This document shows, piece by piece, positions 53,286 through 62,941 of a stretch of DNA of 64,000 bases (the first letter of the stretch is position 1; each line of letters begins with the position of its first letter). The stretch spans positions 372,001-436,000 of the forward strand of contig NZ_JAFMZP010000004.1 in the NCBI RefSeq assembly GCF_024436435.1, given 5' to 3'. Source of the DNA: Desertivirga xinjiangensis. GTDB taxonomy: Bacteria; Bacteroidota; Bacteroidia; Sphingobacteriales; Sphingobacteriaceae. A program made the position numbers and the translations under genes. Below the pieces are notes generated by a model that did no database searches, was not told where the DNA came from, and worked only from the letters and a program-made list of their open reading frames with translations.

Positions 53286-55028
53286 TTATGCGTTCTTAAG
53301 TGTTAGATGCTTTTCTGGTATTTGAACCGGCTTTTTGACTGTCCTGATTATTATCAGGCTGATAGTGAGCAGGGAGCCGGCAAAAAGAGCTATTAGTCCC
53401 CTTACCGATGAATCTGAAAATATAAGTATGCCGAACATTAATAAAGAGAGAGCTCCGATACTAAAGCCGAGTAGTCTGGCTGGAAAATACGCTATTGTTG
53501 CATCAGACTTGGCACTTTCACGTTTGGCATTTAGCAGAGTTTCGCTTTTAACCTGTAAGAAGCCCTTTGAAATAGTACGGGAAGAAAGCTCCAGGATCAA
53601 CAAACAAACTACCGGTACCATCAGACCGATCATTACTTCCATCTCCTGGCGGTGCTGATTATAATAAATAACTGCAGGGCTGGCTGAGGTCTTAGGGATG
53701 AAATATTTACAAAAGATAGCAGCAATCATACTGGCTCCCGTAGAAATCCAAACTGCATTCTGCCGGATCTTTCCAAAATATAGACCCCACAATACAGGTA
53801 ATACCATAGCTACTACCAGCAAGCCTGTAATAGTCAGGATCACCTGCTCAGCACCTCCAAAGTACGGAACCATCAGCGCAATAGAGATGATAAGACCTCC
53901 GATCAGAAAAGAAGAGACCCTACCAATCATCACAAGCTTTTTTTCAGAAGCCTGGGGATTTATGAAACTTTTATATACATCATTGGTGATTGCGCCTGCA
54001 TACACATTCACTTCTCCGTCTATATAACTTGCTGCTGATGAAAACATCGCCGCCAGCAGGAGACCGATCATTCCTGCCGGCAAAACAGAGGCACATGCCA
54101 GGATATAAGCTTTCTCGGGTAAGGCAGCAGGGTCAATAAGCCTGTAAAGCATAGGAGGCAGCATCCAGATTATTGGACTAATAAGGTATAGCGTTCCAAA
54201 AAGATAAGAAGCCTTCCGGGCGTTTGCAGGACTGCTGACAGCCAGAAAACGCTGGATAAAAACCCATTCCCCACCCAATTTAAAGGTATGAACAATGACC
54301 CAGCCGAGTAGGAACAACCACGTAAATGCTCCCCCGGTTGGTGCTAAAAATCCTTCCGGAGCATGAGCCAGGAATCCTGAAATGCCTCCGACCTTCGACA
54401 GACATAAGGGAACTACAAACATTACGGTAGCCGTTAATACCACAAACTGAATGGCATCGATGATAAGCACAGCCCATAAGCCGCCACTTACTGCATAAAC
54501 CAGCATTAAGGCCCCGGAAATTACAACTGCAGTAGGGATTGACAGATTCCCGGTTGCTGGATCTGCTAACCAGTGGCCGGGGGAGAGGTGTATCAGAGAC
54601 GAAACCAGAACGGCAAAGGAATAAAGCGCTACCCCCATGGCGATAATTTTGAAAAGCATACCGATCCAGGTATAAAATTGAACTGATCCCCTTCCGAACC
54701 TTATAAGCAGATATTCGCCCACAGTTACAATACCTAAAGACGCCCACTTCGTTGCTATAAAGCGGCCTACGATAAAAGAACTGATTCCTGAACACATCAG
54801 AATGCTGACGGCAACCAAACCTGATTTATAGGCAATGCCTCCCCAAACGACAAAGGTTCCGGCAGAAAACGCACTCATGAAAGAGGAAAGACCTGAAAGC
54901 CACCATGGTGATTGCTTTTTAACAGCGAACATGTCTTCCGTTGTTTTATTCTTTTTGGAAAGCATACTTCCAACCAGCAATATTCCCGCGCCGTAAACAA
55001 GTAAAACGAAATAGTCAATAGGTTGCAT
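53286..55028 (-). CDS. Sodium/solute symporter (SSS family)
   Basis: The 580-residue inner-membrane protein has about 14 segments. Its start 'MQPIDYFVLLVYGAGILLVGSMLSKKNKTTEDMFAVKKQSPWWLSGLSSFMSAFSAGTFVVWGG' is typical of SSS. 'LLAAMFSSAASYIDGEVNVYAGAITNDVYKSF' carries the conserved sodium-site Ser residues. It imports a sugar or sugar acid with Na+. It follows susD by 62 bp and precedes the oxidoreductase by 13 bp, so a transport-then-oxidation step is likely. Confidence 0.92.
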   Translation of the reverse strand: MQPIDYFVLLVYGAGILLVGSMLSKKNKTTEDMFAVKKQSPWWLSGLSSFMSAFSAGTFVVWGGIAYKSGLVAVSILMCSGISSFIVGRFIATKWASLGIVTVGEYLLIRFGRGSVQFYTWIGMLFKIIAMGVALYSFAVLVSSLIHLSPGHWLADPATGNLSIPTAVVISGALMLVYAVSGGLWAVLIIDAIQFVVLTATVMFVVPLCLSKVGGISGFLAHAPEGFLAPTGGAFTWLFLLGWVIVHTFKLGGEWVFIQRFLAVSSPANARKASYLFGTLYLISPIIWMLPPMLYRLIDPAALPEKAYILACASVLPAGMIGLLLAAMFSSAASYIDGEVNVYAGAITNDVYKSFINPQASEKKLVMIGRVSSFLIGGLIISIALMVPYFGGAEQVILTITGLLVVAMVLPVLWGLYFGKIRQNAVWISTGASMIAAIFCKYFIPKTSASPAVIYYNQHRQEMEVMIGLMVPVVCLLILELSSRTISKGFLQVKSETLLNAKRESAKSDATIAYFPARLLGFSIGALSLLMFGILIFSDSSVRGLIALFAGSLLTISLIIIRTVKKPVQIPEKHLTLKNA

Positions 55029-55090
55029 TTTTAGTATTTTGATTTCAGATTTTTCTGTCGCCGTAGCAGTCAGACGGTCCAGACTAAATA

Positions 55091-56770
55091 TTAATAATTA
55101 GGATTAGGGGTCAACAGCGGATTTACCCTGATTTCCTGGGCGGGAATGGGCCAAAGGTATTGCCTGGTCTTGTCAAAGTTTCTTTCCGCCACAATTTTCA
55201 CATCATCTCCAAAAACTTCATAATCAGCTATTCCGTCATCATCCAGGGGAGTGACTCCCGGAAAAGGCCATTTAGTCCGGTCCTGTTTGGAGGGGTCAGG
55301 AAGACCGATAACTGGCCTGGTGAGCGCTTTTTCCGCAAGTCTCCAGCGGATCAAATCCATATAACGAAGTCCTTCTTTCGCAAATTCAACACGGCGCTCT
55401 CTTCTTACTATTTTTCTCAACTCCGCAGGATCTATAGTCGTCACGGCCGGATACATTGCAGGTTGTGTGACCGCAACCCCGTAAGCTCTTGCCCGAACTT
55501 TATTGATAGCTTCAAGAACGCTGGCGTCAATTTCTCCCAATTCAACACTTGCTTCTGCATAGGTTAACAGCATTTCAGCAAACCGGAGGATTATAACATC
55601 GCTATCATCTACAAACTTGTCAGCCCAGCTTTGCTCTATACCTTTTTTCCACAGCAAGCCGGTAAAACTTGCAAAAGCCGCTACACTTCTGCTATCCCGG
55701 TTACTTACATTCCTGTTCTCTTTTGAACTGAACACCGTAAGGGCATCCGGGTGTGGCTGATAATTATAGCCCAACCATTGGGTATTAAACTCGACGATGG
55801 TAGCTGTAAGCCTGGGGTCTCTGTTTTTAAAAGGATCTGTAGGGCTATATAAAGGTGATTCATCGATTGGCTTGCCGTCTATACATTCGAAAGCGTCCAT
55901 CATTTCCCGTGTGGGGATCTGCGCTCCGAATCCGCCAGCATTCCGGGGCAACTGATCCTGGACATTTGTTCCCGACGCTGCTACTTTCTGAGCCTCGTCC
56001 CTCGGGATACTGATAATGATTTCACTGCTGCTTTCGCCTGCCTTAAGAAACAACTGAGAAAAGTTACTGTGCAAGCTGTATGAGCCCGCGCCCGTAAGGT
56101 TCATCACCGCCAGAGAAGCATCACGGGCTTCTGTCCATTTATTCATGTACAAAGCGGTGCGGGCTTTAATTCCCAGAGCGGCTCCCTTTGTGAGTCGCTT
56201 AAGACCAGAACCATAGGTTTGCGGGAGATTCTGGGCTGCAAAATCCAGCTCCGTAAAGATAAATTTAAGTATTTCTTCCTTGTTCGTCCTGACTATGCTA
56301 TATGCCTCTCCTAACTTCATTGGTGAAGTTACCAATGGTACATCGCCGAAGTGCGTAATAAGCCTGGAATACTGGTAGGCTCTGATCAACCGCATTTCCG
56401 CTTCAAGCCTGGAAAGCGTATTAGCAGGAGTATTAGCTGCAGCCTTCTGCATGTTAGCTAAAAATGAATTTGCCCGGGCAATTACTTTATAACAATTGAG
56501 CCAGTAATCGCGAACTGTTACATCCTCTGAATTCATTGTTCCAAAGGTTACAGCGTTGCCGAGTGAACCGCGGTGCCAATAGTTATCGGTATATTGTTCA
56601 TTATCGTTCCCCCAGAAGTCGAGCCTGTAGAGATCATTTACGGCAATCTCTAATTCTGTCTGGTTGGAATAGAAGCTTCCGGTAGAAGCTTCCGAAGGGG
56701 GAGTCAGATCCAGGTCGGCACAGCTTGAAATAATAAAGGCTGCGAGCAGGATACAAAATATTCTTTTCAT
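55091..56770 (-). CDS. SusD/RagB-family surface glycan-binding lipoprotein
   Basis: The 559-residue protein has a lipobox 'IISSC' and the SusD N-terminal start 'ADLDLTPPSEASTGSFYSNQTELEIAVNDLYRL'. TPR-like helices ('AEMRLIRAYQYSRLITHFGDVPLV', 'LTKGAALGIKARTALYMNKW') and the conserved end 'RERRVEFAKEGLRYMDLIRW' plus 'YLWPIPAQEIRVNPLLTPNPNY' follow. It binds oligosaccharide at the surface and acts as lid of the SusC barrel encoded 36 bp upstream. Confidence 0.95.
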   Translation of the reverse strand: MKRIFCILLAAFIISSCADLDLTPPSEASTGSFYSNQTELEIAVNDLYRLDFWGNDNEQYTDNYWHRGSLGNAVTFGTMNSEDVTVRDYWLNCYKVIARANSFLANMQKAAANTPANTLSRLEAEMRLIRAYQYSRLITHFGDVPLVTSPMKLGEAYSIVRTNKEEILKFIFTELDFAAQNLPQTYGSGLKRLTKGAALGIKARTALYMNKWTEARDASLAVMNLTGAGSYSLHSNFSQLFLKAGESSSEIIISIPRDEAQKVAASGTNVQDQLPRNAGGFGAQIPTREMMDAFECIDGKPIDESPLYSPTDPFKNRDPRLTATIVEFNTQWLGYNYQPHPDALTVFSSKENRNVSNRDSRSVAAFASFTGLLWKKGIEQSWADKFVDDSDVIILRFAEMLLTYAEASVELGEIDASVLEAINKVRARAYGVAVTQPAMYPAVTTIDPAELRKIVRRERRVEFAKEGLRYMDLIRWRLAEKALTRPVIGLPDPSKQDRTKWPFPGVTPLDDDGIADYEVFGDDVKIVAERNFDKTRQYLWPIPAQEIRVNPLLTPNPNY

Positions 56771-56806
56771 AATTATGAATCTTGTAATGATAATTCAGTT
56801 AAGTTT

Positions 56807-59800
56807 TTAAAACCTTACACTGGCGCCGGCCATTAAAGTAGTTGCCATCGGATACGAAGAAGAACTTAGCTCAGGATCCCAGTACTTCGGAAAATTATGG
56901 GCTGCAAAGACATCGTTTGCTGACACATAGAGCCTCATAGATTGCAATCCAACCTTTTTAACCACAGTATTTGACAGTGTATATCCCAGGGTAAGGTTTT
57001 TTACCCGGAAATAGGCACCATTAATCAACCAGAAATCTGATAATTCGTAGTTACTGGATGCTGATCTGGTAGAAAGACGGGGATAAGTTGCCTGCAGATT
57101 CTGATCGGGCGTATTGCCCTTGCTCCAAAACTTGCCCACCATTTCTTCAGGCACATTGCCGAATCCTTCCTGAAAAGGTCTTATTATATCTGAACTCAAG
57201 CGACTTTTGCTCTTGCCAACACCCTGAACGACGACGCCAAAATCCACTCCTTTGTACTCGAGCCTCAGGTTGCCTCCGTACAGGTACCTGGGCAAAGAAC
57301 CTCCCAGTAATACCTTGTCGTCAGGTGTTATTTTACCATCACCGTTCATATCTTCATACCGGATATCTCCTGCAGTAACGTTCTCATTTAATCTGGGAGA
57401 ACTTTTCGCTTCCTCAGCTGATTGAAACAGGCCGTTAGACCTGTAACCGAACCATTCATTATACTCTGAGCCTTTAAAACTGGATTGAGGACCTCCGGGA
57501 TTTAGCACGGTAGCTCTCAGATCAGTTATACTGGATTTTGCATCAGACAAATTGACTGCAGCCGAATAAGTCAACTTGCCCAGCCTGTCTTTCCAGCTAA
57601 ATTCCGTTTCCCATCCTTTTACCTCAAGGACCCCGGCATTTTGATTGGGTTTATCATAGCCAAGGTACATTGGAATGTCGAGTCTTAGCAGAATATCTGA
57701 GGTTTTTTTATGATAATAATCGGCCGTAAAGTTTAAGCGATTTTTAAAAAAAGCAACGTCCAGGCCGGCATCTACCGTACGGGTTGTTTCCCAGGAAATA
57801 TCTTCTACCGCATACTCCGTTTGGGCTCCTCCGGTTTGAGGCACCACTACACCATTAAGATAGAATAAAGGATTAGAAAAACTAATAGTTGCCTGGTAAG
57901 GATAATCACCGATCCGTTCATTTCCTACAGAGCCATAGGAGCCTCTGATCTTCAGGAAGGAAAGCCACTCTATACTTCTCATAAATACCTCTTCGGAGAT
58001 TGACCAGCCCAAAGAAAGCGAAGGGAAGAAGGCTCCGCGGTTTTCTTTGGAAAATCTTGATGACTCATCGTACCTCAAGTTCCCCTGGAAATAGTACTTG
58101 CTTTTATAGTTATACATCACCCGACCAAACACCGACCTTAGAGCAGACTCTGAAGCAGAACCATAATTGTCTCTTAGCTCCTGTGAACCTGCATTTAAAT
58201 ATGGAAAATCATTCAGAGCAAAACCACTACGGGAGGCGCCCATGTTTTCGCCTCTGTTATATATCTCTTCATATCCTCCAAGCAAGCCAACCTGATGTAC
58301 GGCGCCAATTGTCTTGGTATAATCGGCTAAAAGTTGTCCTGTAATGAAGCTCGATTCTGTCCTGTCTTCCAACAAGCTTGTTCTTATCTGATTACTCAGG
58401 TTGGTCTCTGTTCCATCGGGATTGGTGAAGCGGATCCGTTTGGAAAAGCTTTTACTCTGATCAAAAGACAGCGTCGGAGATAATAATGCAGTCAGCTGTA
58501 AGCCGGTAACTGGTGTTAGTTTAAATGCCATACGACCCGTAAGCTGATTGTATTTACCATTAACTGTTCCCCCTTCTTTTAGTTGGGCAAAAGGATTTCG
58601 CCCTTCTTTAGCCAGCGCGTAATTTCCATTCTGATATAGAGCATTATATACAGGTGGCATTAGCCGGGATTCGTAAAATACATTCCACTGTGGGGAAACA
58701 GTCCCAGTTCTCTTGAACCCAAGGTCAAGGCTGACCGACATTTTTTTACTTAACTCAAGGTCATTATTTATTCTAAATAGAAAGCGTTTATAGCTACTAT
58801 TGTCATGTAATGCGTCGATATCTGAATAGCCCAGGGATGCTTTTGTTTTCACTTTATCTGTTCCCAGTGTGAATACCATATCGTGGCGCTGCCGCGGAGC
58901 CAGATCGTTCAACAATATTTCCTGCCAGTCGGTATTACCAAAGGGGAAAAGATCGGGCGTTTCGTTCCTGTGTTTTTCGAAATTATCGATAAAGTCCTGC
59001 GCGTAAGGTCCGGCAGCGGCCCCGTCATTTGTAGCTTGTTCATTAAAATACCTCATGTAGTCTGCACTGCCTACGTATTCTGGCAATGCTGTTGGCTTTT
59101 GAAGACCATATTCGTAATTATACTCAAAGCTCTTTTGCCCGCTCTTTCCACGCTTTGTAGTGATCAGGATAACGCCGGCGGCAGCCCTCGAACCGTAAAT
59201 AGAAGCAGAGGCTGCATCCTTTAAAACGGTAACATTTTCAACGTCGTTAGGATTAACATTATCAATAGTGCTGGTCTGAACTCCGTCTACAATAATCAGC
59301 GGACTATTTTCACCAATAGTTGAAATCCCTCTGATAAGAATCGAAGCACCTTCGCCCGGCTTACCATTGGACCGAGTAACTGAAACACCGGAAACTGCTC
59401 CCTGGAGCGCTTCTGAAACCTGTACAGTCTGCCTGCCACCTACATCTTTAGAGCTTATAGTTGAAACTGCCCCGGTCAGGTCCTTTTTCTTCTGCGTACC
59501 ATAGCCAACTACCACTACTTGTGATAACTCCCTTACAGAGCTTTTTAAAACAACTAAAAGATCCTTATTTTCGGCAGCTACTTCAGTCGACTCATATCCA
59601 ATGCCGGAAATAAGCAGCAGGTCCCCGGCTTTTGCTGCGATGGAAAATCTTCCCGCTGCGTCTGATACTGAGCTAGTAGCTGTTCCTTTAATACGTATTG
59701 TGGCTCCGGGAATGATTGCTCCGGTTTCCTCTCTTACAATTCCTTTAACCGTTGTCTGCGCCACCGCGTTCGATGAAAGTACAGTAGCGATAAAAAAGAC

Positions 59801-59833
59801 CAGGAAACGAATCTTAGGTATTATCTTGCTCAT
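56807..59833 (-). CDS. SusC/RagA-family TonB-dependent oligosaccharide transporter
   Basis: The 1008-residue protein has a signal peptide ending 'SNAVAQ' and a carboxypeptidase-regulatory-like domain (about 27-100). The SusC motif 'VVVVGYGTQKKKDLTGAVSTI' and plug ('RGISTIGENSPLIIVDGV', 'ILITTKRGKSGQ') precede the barrel ending 'LMAGASVRF'. There is no STN domain, so regulation is not through an ECF/FecR pair; the divergent LacI gene 232 bp away is the likely regulator. First gene of the seven-gene minus-strand run to nagA. Confidence 0.95.
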   Translation of the reverse strand: MSKIIPKIRFLVFFIATVLSSNAVAQTTVKGIVREETGAIIPGATIRIKGTATSSVSDAAGRFSIAAKAGDLLLISGIGYESTEVAAENKDLLVVLKSSVRELSQVVVVGYGTQKKKDLTGAVSTISSKDVGGRQTVQVSEALQGAVSGVSVTRSNGKPGEGASILIRGISTIGENSPLIIVDGVQTSTIDNVNPNDVENVTVLKDAASASIYGSRAAAGVILITTKRGKSGQKSFEYNYEYGLQKPTALPEYVGSADYMRYFNEQATNDGAAAGPYAQDFIDNFEKHRNETPDLFPFGNTDWQEILLNDLAPRQRHDMVFTLGTDKVKTKASLGYSDIDALHDNSSYKRFLFRINNDLELSKKMSVSLDLGFKRTGTVSPQWNVFYESRLMPPVYNALYQNGNYALAKEGRNPFAQLKEGGTVNGKYNQLTGRMAFKLTPVTGLQLTALLSPTLSFDQSKSFSKRIRFTNPDGTETNLSNQIRTSLLEDRTESSFITGQLLADYTKTIGAVHQVGLLGGYEEIYNRGENMGASRSGFALNDFPYLNAGSQELRDNYGSASESALRSVFGRVMYNYKSKYYFQGNLRYDESSRFSKENRGAFFPSLSLGWSISEEVFMRSIEWLSFLKIRGSYGSVGNERIGDYPYQATISFSNPLFYLNGVVVPQTGGAQTEYAVEDISWETTRTVDAGLDVAFFKNRLNFTADYYHKKTSDILLRLDIPMYLGYDKPNQNAGVLEVKGWETEFSWKDRLGKLTYSAAVNLSDAKSSITDLRATVLNPGGPQSSFKGSEYNEWFGYRSNGLFQSAEEAKSSPRLNENVTAGDIRYEDMNGDGKITPDDKVLLGGSLPRYLYGGNLRLEYKGVDFGVVVQGVGKSKSRLSSDIIRPFQEGFGNVPEEMVGKFWSKGNTPDQNLQATYPRLSTRSASSNYELSDFWLINGAYFRVKNLTLGYTLSNTVVKKVGLQSMRLYVSANDVFAAHNFPKYWDPELSSSSYPMATTLMAGASVRF

Positions 59834-59989
59834 AATTATTCGTTAATTTAAATCTATAATTGGGTTTTGAAAATCATAACATGTATAGATAAAGTATCTA
59901 GCATGTTTACCGTCATGTCATGATTTATGGTCTAAAAGTATCTTAATTAGCTACTTAATCCAACTTTTTCGGGGAAGGTAAAATGCTTT

Positions 59990-60033
59990 TTTCTATCGAA
60001 ATCGTTTGTGTAATCGTTTTCGGTAGATAGAAA
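59990..60033. promoter_or_regulatory. Putative LacI operator between susC and the regulator gene
   Basis: TTTCTATC (59990-59997) and GATAGAAA (60026-60033) form perfect 8-bp arms. Between them AATCGTTT is repeated at 60000-60007 and 60012-60019; the CGAAA/TTTCG surrounds resemble the CG-centred half-sites of LacI proteins. It sits in the only gap between the divergent susC and regulator genes. A TAACTTTA -7-like element follows at 60039-60046 and would serve the regulator gene (ATG 60066). Confidence 0.55.
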
Positions 60034-60065
60034 TACTTTAACTTTACATTTTCAATTCTCCAATT

Positions 60066-61223
60066 ATGCCAAGAGTTAAATGCCCGAAATGTAATAAGGT
60101 GGAAACTATTTTACGATCCGGATTTATTCGTAAGAAGCAACGTTTCTACTGCAAGGAATGCAATTATAATTTCACTCTTAATCATGAGAACAGAAAAGCT
60201 AAGAACCGATCTAAACAGGGTTATCAGACGACGATACTGGACATAGCAAAAGCTATGGGTATTTCTGCTACAACTGTAAGCAGGGCTTTGAGAGATTACC
60301 CGGACATCAGTATGAGCACGAAAGAAGCAGTGAAAGCCGTAGCAGAAGAAATGGATTACCATCCTAATCTCCTGGCCCGGAGCTTCGCCAGCAATCATAC
60401 GCAGACGGTTGGTGTTATTATCCCAAACTTAGAAACAAACTTCTTCTCTTCCATGCTTGGAGGAATTCAAAAGGCCGCAGCTCTGGCGGGGTATAAGGTG
60501 ATTATATGCCAGTCTGATGAAAATCAGAAGATAGAAATGGAGAATATTCAGCTATTGATTGACAACAGAGTTGAAGGCTTGTTTATTTGTCATTCAATTG
60601 AGAGCGAAGTTGTTGACCATCTAAAAATCCACTTAAAAAAAGGAATCCCAATAATCCACTTCTACCGCGTGATGATGGATACGGATACTTCAAAAGTTGT
60701 TGCAAAAAATGAAGAGGGTGCCGAAATAATAACACAACATCTTATTAACCGGGGCTGCCGAAGGATTGCAATTATTGCAGGCCCTTCTAACTTGCTGATA
60801 ACAAAGGAGCGGTTGAAGGGCTATCAAAAGGCACTAAAAAAGCACAAAATAAGTGTGGATCCAAGCCTTATAGCCTATACTGATTTTAAACACAAGTCGA
60901 TATTGGAAGCCATGGACAATTTTTTCAGTCTTGATAATAAGCCGGACGGTGTTTTCAGTATATCCGACCGGTCTGCTATTATAGCTTTGAAATATTTAAA
61001 AAATAAAGGAATCCAGGTTCCGGGGCAGGTTAGGGTAGCCGGATTCGGCAATGATCTGATGGGGGATATGGTGGAGCCTTCATTAACAACGTACGATGTT
61101 AAGACGGCAACTATTGGAGAGAGGGCTATGCATTTATTTCTAAACCAGGTACTTTCTGAGGATTATTACCAAAAAGAAACGCTGGTAGTAGATGGAGAGA
61201 TCGTGATTCGGGAGTCTACTTAG
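60066..61223 (+). CDS. LacI-family regulator with N-terminal zinc ribbon
   Basis: The 385-residue protein has residues 6-32 that form a C-x2-C-x19-C-x2-C zinc ribbon ('CPKC...CKEC' with 'RFYCKECNYNFT'), like the DNA-contact ribbon of IS1/ISXO2-type transposases. A basic linker and the LacI HTH follow (about 57-105; 'ILDIAKAMGISATTVSRALRDYPD', hinge 'NLLARSF'). The periplasmic-binding-protein-like effector domain is last ('TVGVIIPNLETNFFSSMLGGIQ', 'DGVFSISDRSAIIALKYL'). Usual LacI proteins have about 335-345 residues and start at the HTH, so the first 50 residues are added. It probably controls the divergent susC operon in response to a released sugar. Confidence 0.9.
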   Translation: MPRVKCPKCNKVETILRSGFIRKKQRFYCKECNYNFTLNHENRKAKNRSKQGYQTTILDIAKAMGISATTVSRALRDYPDISMSTKEAVKAVAEEMDYHPNLLARSFASNHTQTVGVIIPNLETNFFSSMLGGIQKAAALAGYKVIICQSDENQKIEMENIQLLIDNRVEGLFICHSIESEVVDHLKIHLKKGIPIIHFYRVMMDTDTSKVVAKNEEGAEIITQHLINRGCRRIAIIAGPSNLLITKERLKGYQKALKKHKISVDPSLIAYTDFKHKSILEAMDNFFSLDNKPDGVFSISDRSAIIALKYLKNKGIQVPGQVRVAGFGNDLMGDMVEPSLTTYDVKTATIGERAMHLFLNQVLSEDYYQKETLVVDGEIVIREST

Positions 61224-61239
61224 GGTGCCCTCAATAGAA

Positions 61240-61280
61240 AATGGTGAAACCGGGACCCTGGGGAAAGCGGTTTCACCATT
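61240..61280. terminator. Bidirectional hairpin terminator, 13-bp perfect stem
   Basis: The arms 61240-61252 and 61268-61280 pair perfectly. It lies between the 3' ends of the LacI-type gene (plus) and the GH53 gene (minus). T-runs are weak on both sides. Confidence 0.65.
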
Positions 61281-61290
61281 CGTTACATTC

Positions 61291-62820
61291 CTATTGTTTC
61301 AGTAATTGAACATTATCAACATTGCACCATTTGGCGGCGCCGGCTTCGCTATAAAAAACCACTTTACATTTGTTATTCACCACCAAAATATTAGGTATCT
61401 GAATTAGTTTCCAGGTTGATGTAGCTCCAATATTAAAAACCTTTTCAACTCCCAGTGCACCATATTCTTTGGCAATCATCTGGCAAATAGTTTGTCCCCC
61501 ACTACTTTTAACCCGCGCTTTAAGCGTATAATTTCCGTTGGGAATATTGCTTGCTATCTGGTATGTCTTAACAGAATAACTAACATTCCTATAATGAGTC
61601 AGCTTGTAGCCACCGTTATATCCCCCAGACTCGGTGTAAGAGCCGCTTGTACTTGAAACCCCGTTTGAACAAGGCCAGAAGGCCGGATTATTAGTGCTGA
61701 CATTTTCGTCAAAATCAGGATTTAGCATATAGTTCATATTTACCGAGTCTCTCAAAGCTTCTGTTGCAATAGTAGGACGGCCAAAACTATCCATCATTCC
61801 CTTTGCATAGGTGGTGTTGGCAGCATAAGATTCAGGAGCCCAATAGAAAACACCGAGGCCTTTTCCATTTGGGATATGCCTTATTTTATTAATAATATCA
61901 GCTACAAAGGCCCGGCATTTAACCGAATCACGCCACGTCATCCCAATTTCGGTTACCATAACTTCCTTGTTGTATTGGCTTGCAAGCGTCTTTAAATTCG
62001 CAAAACACTTATTATTTACCGCTTGCCAATCGTTACCTGTAGATGATGGATAGAGCGAGACGCCGATGATGTCATATTTTCCGCCCCGGCTATTTAAGCC
62101 TCCATAAATAAATTGAAGTGGCCCGGAAATGTCGCCGCCTGCAACATGCACAATAACCTTACTACCTGGACTAACTGCTTTCACAGCCTCGTAGCCTTTG
62201 TTTGTCAGTGCAGCATAATTCGACATACTCAATGAGGCTTTTCCTGTATTCCACAGCATGCCGTCATTGGTTTCGTTTCCGACCTGAACCCACTCCGGAT
62301 ATATTCCGTTATCTTTCAGGGAGTCCATTACATCGTAGGTATGGTTATAAACAGCCTGTTCGAACTGAGCTAAAGTAGTAAAACCAGACCATGCTGCAGG
62401 TTTTGTCTGGTGCGTTGGATCAGCCCAGGTATCACTGTAATGGAAATCGATCATCAGTCTGTAGCCTAAATTATGTGCCCTGATCGCCTGAGCAATTACG
62501 CTGTCTTTGCCGGACTGCCCCTGGGGATTATTCACCCATACCCTGATCCGGAGCGCATTGGCTCCTAAGTCTTTAAATAGCTTATGACACTCGGTAGGTA
62601 CTCCGTTTCTATCATAATAAACCGCTCCCCTGGCTACATGGATAGGGACAGAGCTAAGATCTACCCCTATTGCAAAGTCGTTAGCACCGAGAGTGGTTGC
62701 CGTTGAATTGATTTTTGACACCGGAGACAAAATATCCTGCTTGTCTACTAACGCCTTTTCTTTGCAGCTTAATAAGCATAAGCATACAAGGGCCGGAGCC
62801 CAGATTCTAAATTTATTCAT
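61291..62820 (-). CDS. GH53 endo-beta-1,4-galactanase lipoprotein
   Basis: The 509-residue protein has a lipobox 'CLLSC'. The GH53 catalytic barrel (about 50-365) has 'GANALRIRVWVNNPQGQ' and 'DFHYSDTWADPTHQTKPAAW'; the acid/base is Glu183 ('VGNETN') and the nucleophile Glu291 ('MVTEIGMTW'). The last 140 residues ('NPDFDENVSTNNPAFW...WCNVDNVQLLKQ') look like a beta-sandwich carbohydrate-binding module, possibly CBM61-like, the usual partner of GH53. It cuts beta-1,4-galactan of pectin side chains or type I arabinogalactan, probably at the cell surface. This is the best single clue to the substrate of the locus. Confidence 0.92.
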   Translation of the reverse strand: MNKFRIWAPALVCLCLLSCKEKALVDKQDILSPVSKINSTATTLGANDFAIGVDLSSVPIHVARGAVYYDRNGVPTECHKLFKDLGANALRIRVWVNNPQGQSGKDSVIAQAIRAHNLGYRLMIDFHYSDTWADPTHQTKPAAWSGFTTLAQFEQAVYNHTYDVMDSLKDNGIYPEWVQVGNETNDGMLWNTGKASLSMSNYAALTNKGYEAVKAVSPGSKVIVHVAGGDISGPLQFIYGGLNSRGGKYDIIGVSLYPSSTGNDWQAVNNKCFANLKTLASQYNKEVMVTEIGMTWRDSVKCRAFVADIINKIRHIPNGKGLGVFYWAPESYAANTTYAKGMMDSFGRPTIATEALRDSVNMNYMLNPDFDENVSTNNPAFWPCSNGVSSTSGSYTESGGYNGGYKLTHYRNVSYSVKTYQIASNIPNGNYTLKARVKSSGGQTICQMIAKEYGALGVEKVFNIGATSTWKLIQIPNILVVNNKCKVVFYSEAGAAKWCNVDNVQLLKQ

Positions 62821-62941
62821 ATAGTTTATTGATTAGTAATTTTAGTAATTGCAATTCCAACAAGCCATGTATCATGGCCAATACCCAGCCACATGAGCAG
62901 AATACTGCTCAAAACATTTCATAGCCCCTGACCATAGTTTT

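Noticed and set aside
54280-54795. Minus-strand 171-codon open frame inside the symporter gene
   Set aside because: It is a shadow frame of the SSS symporter, whose membrane segments and motifs fit the family across the whole region.
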